From: Rotaria socialis
Lineage: Eukaryota > Rotifera > Eurotatoria > Philodinida > Philodinidae
Direction of reading: 5' to 3'
DNA length: 64,000 nucleotides
Assembly: GCA_905331475.1 (NCBI GenBank)
Contig: CAJNYU010003546.1
Span: 28,287 to 92,286, forward strand
In this document: positions 58,155-64,000 of the stretch, one piece after another
Layout of the letters: every line of letters starts with the position of its first letter
Position numbering within the stretch: position 1 is the stretch's first letter
Made by a program: the position numbers and the translations under genes
Notes under the pieces: generated by a model
Seen by the model: only the letters and a program-made list of their open reading frames with translations
What the model was told of the DNA's origin: nothing
The model's database searches: none

Positions 58155-60910
58155 TTTGTTTCGAAGACTTTCCTCTTACGCGTGTATGAGGTTTCTGTGT
58201 TAAATGACATCTTTACTTCGTTTTTTATCGTTTAATTATATGTTACTGATAAAATGTATGTGCACACAGAGATAAATCTTTCTTGGTGTTGCTGGTGGTG
58301 ACAACAACAGAAACGAACGAAAATAACCGTATGCTAGTGATGAGGAGTTTTCTTTTTTTTATTCTTTTAAAGAGATGAAAAGAAGAATGATGCACAAGCT
58401 CATTTTTACTTCGTCTTTTCAGAAGTGAAGCGAAATGTTATGAAATATGAACTGACTTTTTCAGCAGCTTGACCGAATGCCATATTCGCACAGGTAACTA
58501 CATTCAAAATCATTCCTAGCAGCTTATAATAGATGAATGTCAATGAGAGATTTTAGTATTATTTGTGTGAAAATGCAAAAACACCATAAGATCAGACATG
58601 CTTATTTAGGGTAACAATACAATTAACATGCTATACATGTTCAATGTTAGGATTAGTCGAAGAAATGATATTTTCCCTTTTTGTCTTTTAATAAATGTTT
58701 ATTTAATTTTAACAAAAAAATCATTTGTCTCGAGTAAAACTTATCCAAACTTTTTATATCGTTGCAATGAACATGTTCTAATCAGGATGATCAGTTGTCG
58801 AATAGAATATTAATTTACATCCAGTCAAAAATGGGGGAAACTAGGTCTATTTCATTTTTATTTTTCTTCATACGAAAAAATGTTGTCCAATTTAAACATT
58901 CAAAAACGGATGCTAACGTAACTATTAGATATTTTTACTGACTGTTCTGTGTATTGTTATTCATGATCATGCACGCCGTAGATTTACTTATGAATAGAAT
59001 GCCGATTCTGTAGTACCATTTTGTCGAAATCTTCAAACAAATCTTATTAATAAATATCATTACTAACTTATTAGGAGATAATAAACTGGAACATTCATTG
59101 CTCCTCAGAATATTTAAAGTTACCGATCGTCACTTTAATGCATGCTCTGTTGTCATATATAATCGATGTAGTGTTGCTTTAGTTCTATCATCTGAAACTA
59201 GTTGACTTGTTACATGTTGCATACTACCCTCTCAATGTGACTGAGCTCGCCTATTTGATGTAAGGGATGAAAACGAGGAAAAATGTGATGAATGAAGTGA
59301 AGAGGTCAAACAACTTATTGAAAAAACTTCATTAATGAAGAAAAGAAATTATAAGTGTGGAATAGGATGGATTAAACGAGTTAAGTCATATAGATTTCAT
59401 TTAGATCATTTTTTTGATGTATTCGTAACTAAAATATGACTTTATTCGGAAGAAAATTTTCTCATGCGCGACAATAAATAATTATTCAAGTGTCTTGTTT
59501 ATAGGAAAATGCTTCTACGTGTGCTCGTGAGCTATTCATCACTTTTGTTTTATTCCACCGTTAGAAAACAAGCCTTTTAATAGTTTGTCTCCTTAATTTA
59601 TTAATTCAATTAAGAATACAACATAACTACATCTTTGAGAATATTTAATGGTTATTCATTCAAAAAATGGGACATAGCGAACATTAAGCGATATCAAGAA
59701 ACTACCAGATCAAAGTGCCTACAGTTTTCCGCTGCCGAACGTTTTAGGACAATAGCTGAGCTGCTATATCTATCTCTGATATAGATTTCAGATCTCTATG
59801 ACAGATCATGATTGAATTATACATTTCTCAATTGTTTTGCTTTTTACTAGGTAAATTTCAAGGAGCAACTATGAAAGAAAAATTTCTTAATTTTAGTTTA
59901 ACTATTTCGATATACTCGGTTGAATGCGATATAAACGAGTTAAAACGAAAGGTTTCATCTCATCTTGTTCCGTCTTAAACAAGAAGAAAGCGAGAGAAAA
60001 TTCATCGATCACATGGAAGTTCCAAACATAAGGATTTTAGGTTCTCGGCAGTAAGATATAAAAACACAGTGAGCTAAGGTATATTTTTTTCAGAATAAGA
60101 AGAGAGCATAAGAGCCAACTCGCACTCAACATTAACTTTTGCAATTATATTGTTTAAAATTTGGGTGTGAATGCCACAGCGATTAGTAAACCTTAACCCC
60201 ACTCATAGCACACACGCACACCCCAACCCCGAATTTTTTCAATTTTTTTTCAGCTTCACAAAGACTTACGGCAGTCAAACGATGTTAGACTATCATTGAG
60301 AGCTGCTGTAGGACATACTACTTTATTTTATTACACTCGTCTACATTGATACATGCTTTTTTTCTATTATTTTCGTATTTTAAATCTGAAAGCTTCGAAA
60401 GTTTCTAAAATGTAAAACGGATTTCATGGGGTTTTCAAATTTTTTACGGTAGCTGAATAAACATGGAAATGTAACAGAGCAAGCTTTTTTTATACACAAA
60501 AAATCGTGGTCTTTCTCGCGCTGAATATCAAAACCCACTTCAGTCAACATCATCACAAAAAAATAAATTGTTTGTTGTAAGTGAGTCGAAGGCTGCTAAA
60601 ATTTGATTTCTTTAGTTCATTTCACTGGAATAGACAAATATATTCAACTATTGAGGTTTCGGTGCAGTAAAACATTAATTTCACTTTAACGTTAAAGAAA
60701 ATTAGACTAAAATATTAGCTTTTTGTCACATTTCGAGACATTTTCGGAGCTTTCAGAATTCCTCTTGGTGTTGTTTATAATCCATAGCCTGTAAAACAAA
60801 TCCTTGTATTTATTTTTGACGAGAATTAAACGGCAAATCTTTTTGTAAAATAATCAGCTCAATTAGGTTTAGAAAAAAAGGAGCAATAGTCAAAATACTA
60901 AGACCGCAAT
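58155..60910. other. Intergenic, AT-rich; one telomere-like pair
   Basis: No gene is supported. At 60161-60230 TTGGGTGTGAATG faces a C-rich arm (CACACACGCACACCCCAACCCC). Confidence 0.5.
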
Positions 60911-61135
60911 TTATTCTGCGCCATGACCTGTTAGTTTTGTCATTATGTAATTGAAAAGAAAATTATCAGCGAGCGTATTATTCAAGTCTTTTGATCTATC
61001 AGTATGCACTCGAATGTTTCCATTCGTTAAATATATCTTTTTCTTACTGTTGTTGTTGATAACATAACTGTTACAATAGACATTTGTAAACTCGCTACAA
61101 GCTGGCTGTAGAAATCTGAATGAGAATGAAAACAT
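60911..61135 (-). CDS. Possible small protein or terminal exon, hypothetical
   Basis: An ATG at 61135 opens 74 codons. A plausible acceptor (TTCTCATTCAG) just inside would give a terminal exon beginning FLQPACSEFTNVYC. It ends MTKLTGHGAE with TAA. Two cysteines and mixed polar content look protein-like, but no family is recognised and no upstream exon is identified. Confidence 0.3.
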   Translation of the reverse strand: MFSFSFRFLQPACSEFTNVYCNSYVINNNSKKKIYLTNGNIRVHTDRSKDLNNTLADNFLFNYIMTKLTGHGAE

Positions 61136-61614
61136 GCGTATCTTGTACAAATTGGATTGATATTCTAATGGTCTGACTTTCGTAACTGAAAAACAGCATT
61201 CTCTTATTCTGTTTTTTTCTCCAGTTTTTTCATTTTGTAAGAAAATCTTCTTCTTTCTATAATATTATTTATTTCAACGATGTTGCATATAGTTGATTAT
61301 CAGAAAAGCACGTTTAATGATAGAACTGCATCTAATTATTTTCATTTGATTGTTGTCTTTTCGGCTTATTAAATAATTATAATTTATCAGATATACATGA
61401 GAAGCAGAGGAAATTTAAAAAGTTTAGATTTTGTTTTTCTTGAAATGAATTTATTACGAAGAAAAATCATTAGAAAATCTCAATTCCGTTAAAGTTAGTC
61501 ATTTTTCAACAATAATCTATTTTGCGTGTGTATTGATGTCATGCATGATATAAATTATGATTTTCCAGGCATTAATACATACAGGTCAATCTGTTTTCTC
61601 TCTTTGTTTCTTCA

Positions 61615-61702
61615 TTGTGGGTGTGGGTGTGGGTGTTGAAAAAGATGGACCAACGCTTATACAACCGCATGCATACATACTACCACCCCACACACACACC
61701 CT
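61615..61702. repeat. Telomere-like hairpin element beside C2CD3-like exon
   Basis: TGTGGGTGTGGGTGTGGGTG (four near-perfect repeats) and ACCCCACACACACACCCTTA in inverted orientation about 45 bp apart. The right arm runs directly into the first C2CD3-like exon. Confidence 0.75.
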
Positions 61703-63990
61703 TATCAAATCGATCTCGTTCAACAAGAAGTCGAAGTTTAGTACATAGTAGTGATAGTGATACAGCATTACGTGTTTCATTCGATATGCCAAGTTACGAT
61801 CTAGATGATAGTGACAATGGTAACATAGTGATTTTTTATATTCTTGTGAAACACGATCAAAAATATAGGGATACAACTTGGGCTTTCCATAGACCCTATA
61901 TCAATAATGTCTCGTCCTAATATATGAACTTCTGAAGGGTTAACTAAAATGATAGAGAAGAAATATGTCTCTAAATCACATCGTATTTTACAATTTAATC
62001 TCATCAGGATTGTGCTAACTGTTTTTTATTCTATTTAGAAAGTCATGATGATGATAATCTTGGTGCAGAACGTATTCACTTATTAATTTATGTACGTACA
62101 GCTCGTGTTCGTATTGACCAATTACGTTTGAATATGCTTAATAACGATCGAGAATCTCCGTCACATTCATCATTTGGTCGAACAAATAAAAGTAAACGTG
62201 CAACGTAAGAAAAATTTCTAAACCAAAAAACAAGTTAAGTTTATTTTATTTTTCCAAGTCGAACTTATTTTATCGAATATCAATTTCCTGTTATTGCAAA
62301 TAGTCGTGATGGCCAATAAAATGAAGCAACACAACTTATGAAAATTTTCTATAGGACATTTACATGTTATGCTTGAACTTGATCGTATTCGTCTTATTGA
62401 ACAAAAACAACGTAATGAAAAAATTAAAATAAATAAAAATAAATAAAAATAAATAAATAAAAACAAATTATTCTTAATCCAAATAATAATTTACAATTAC
62501 CAAAAGCATTTTCAAGTGAAGGATTTATGGCAAATGAATCAACATCGGAATTAAACGATGGATTTGTTGTACAAATATATATTTCAATTAGTGAAGCACG
62601 AAATATTTTACAAATCTCAACTAATAGTAATTAAAGACGACAAAAGTATTCTAAAGATTTTCAATTTATTTTTGCATTTAGATAATTTAGTACGAAATTC
62701 ATATTTTGTTTGTCGTGCATTTTGGAATGAAGAACTCATAACATCAATTGTTTGTTGGGGTAGTTCATCACCAAAATTTAATTTCGAACAGGTTCGATAT
62801 TTAATTCATTATCAAATACTTTTAATCGAGTTGCTGCTATATCATTTAAAAATTGCCCCGAAGGAAAAACTACTCTTCATGCTATCAAAACAAAGTAAAA
62901 GCTAAATTTTCAATCAAGCTTTTGAAGAAAGAGAAATAGAGATAAAATACACCGCTATAGACTCACTGTCAGTATTTGCATCAACCTTGTACCTATCTAA
63001 ATAGATTGTAAAGTTCAATACAAAAAGAAGACGAACATAGATTGAGTCGGTAGTTAGTAAGCCGAAACTAGATATCTCTATGTATAGATCGTGAATGGTG
63101 ATTGTTCGTCAAATAGGTTCTATCAAATTTCGATTTGAGCAATAAATCTATAAATATTAATCTAGCCGTGGGTCAGTTCCAGTAGATTGATACTGTAAAA
63201 AAGAATGCAGACAGAACGCGTTTATTAAAACAGATAGGTTACGAGATTACACCTGGTTTATTTCAGTCAATGACTTGTTTTTTTTTAATTATTATGATCT
63301 GCTGTTATACCAAAAACGAATATAATAGTGTTTATTAAAGGATTGATATCCATCTATTCGACGCAGTACGTTTGATACATTTATTTCTTATTCATATTTA
63401 TGAGAAATAAAGTATAAAAATATCATTTTTTAATTTTCAATTATAGAAAATCCCCATATTGCTTACAAAATCAACATTAGAAAAAATGCATAATAATATT
63501 ATTGTAATTGAAGTATGGGATAAAAAGATTTCTGGTCCAGTTGATAAAATCATTGGTATTGTTAAAATATCATTAGAACAATTTTATACATCATTTAAAG
63601 ATAAGGGTGTGGGTGTGGGTTAGTAAAACGCCGATAACTCGGGAAATGAGATCAAAATGGACGTCTTTTTTCATTGCTTATTATGACCGATCGAATGGCA
63701 ATAATTTCAAGCCAAAAACGATTGAACAGTTGAGAACATGTACTCATCAGTTTCACTATGATCCTATATTTAACATAGATGGCGCGAAAGACTTACAAAT
63801 GACATCCCACTTTATCCCAAAGCTTATTGATATTTTATTATAGTTATATTTTTTTTAGGGTCGAAGTGATCTCGATACCTCGAATGATCATGCACTTCGT
63901 ACAATAACAAATAATATTTTCTCAGTCATACTTCATATTGAACAAGCAGCACATTTACCAAATGTTTATTCTAAACAAGAGTAAATTTAA
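61693..63990 (+). pseudogene. C2-domain protein fragments resembling C2CD3
   Basis: A series of plus-strand exons that resemble C2CD3, a centriole distal-end protein needed for cilia. They are: up to 61819 (DTALRVSFDMPSYDLDDSD); 62039-62204 (GAERIHLLIYVRTARVRIDQ), in matching phase; 62259 onward (RTYFIEYQFPVIANS, then TAA at 62316-62318); GHLHVMLELDRIRL in another frame near 62354; VQIYISISEARNIL near 62560; CRAFWNEELITSIVCWGSSS near 62730-62770; IIVIEVWDKKISGPVDKIIG near 63494-63560; and FSVILHIEQAAHLPN near 63920-63970. Frame changes and stops between these pieces, an (AAATA)n run at 62425-62465 and telomere-like inserts suggest a decayed copy. The protein name rests on motif memory. Confidence 0.45.
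63604..63621 (+). repeat. Telomere-like GGGTGTGGGTGTGGGT tract inside C2CD3-like gene
   Basis: It follows directly after the coding block ending SFKDK and lies at what would be the 5' end of an intron closing at the acceptor TTTTTTTTAG (63850-63859). A 78-codon frame starting in the tract is probably chance or passenger sequence. Confidence 0.6.
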
Positions 63991-64000
63991 TTTCTATGCT

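Noticed and set aside
1-64000. Prokaryotic systems (CRISPR arrays, operons, toxin-antitoxin, phage)
   Set aside because: No direct-repeat/spacer array and no operon-like gene packing. Short GT-AG introns and animal gene families mark this as eukaryotic.

Overview
The window looks like a gene-poor, transposon-rich part of a bdelloid rotifer genome (Rotaria/Adineta type). The grounds are: two Penelope-like reverse transcriptases of the Athena kind, with introns and no visible GIY-YIG endonuclease; GGGTGT/TGTGGG-type repeats, the repeat reported for bdelloid telomeres; six-bladed NHL proteins of a type expanded in bdelloids; very short introns (about 50-65 bp); and an intronless 2-oxoglutarate/Fe(II) dioxygenase that could have been acquired horizontally. 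The organism call is inference. The composition is AT-rich eukaryotic and I see no operons, CRISPR arrays or rRNA.

Layout. 1-2.8 kb: decayed Athena-like element on + (window-truncated). 4.1-5.1 kb: dioxygenase on -. 5.2-12.5 kb: no host gene, but a 3.6 kb inverted-repeat element (7488-11068, TA duplication) with a second element nested in it (9519-10182, TA duplication). 12.5-17.4 kb: 21-bp tandem repeat, then GGGTGT repeats, then a nearly complete Athena-like element on -, arranged as expected if its 3' end had been attached to a telomeric G-strand. 19.4-24 kb: three small single-pass membrane proteins on -. 25.3-30.6 kb: a diverged 5.3 kb palindrome with a PIF1-type helicase on each arm (one apparently intact, one with three stops) around an 845-bp gap. 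32.1-32.7 kb: an ORF with an N-myristoylation-like MGCC leader separated from the body by one in-frame TAA.

33.8-51.2 kb: two NHL exons in a repeated segment, then, upstream on the same strand, a Thr-rich exon and a death-effector-domain/transmembrane exon. The exon phases agree (all phase 1), so DED - membrane - Thr stalk - NHL may be one receptor-like gene with an intron enlarged by transposons. This stretch also holds a mariner-like MITE, a large foldback element, and a hAT MITE with a perfect 8-bp target duplication. 51.6-55.7 kb: a hAT-type transposon with an eight-exon transposase. 57.1-58.2 kb: a four-exon fatty-acid-binding protein with a foldback element in its second intron. 61.7-64 kb: broken C2-domain exons resembling the centriolar protein C2CD3.

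The most unusual theme is telomere-like sequence outside telomeres. Besides the Athena junction, at least nine short hairpins with G-rich GGGTGTG arms facing C-rich CACACCC arms are scattered over 31.8-61.7 kb, and single arms touch the C2CD3-like exons. They look like a family of tiny foldback elements.
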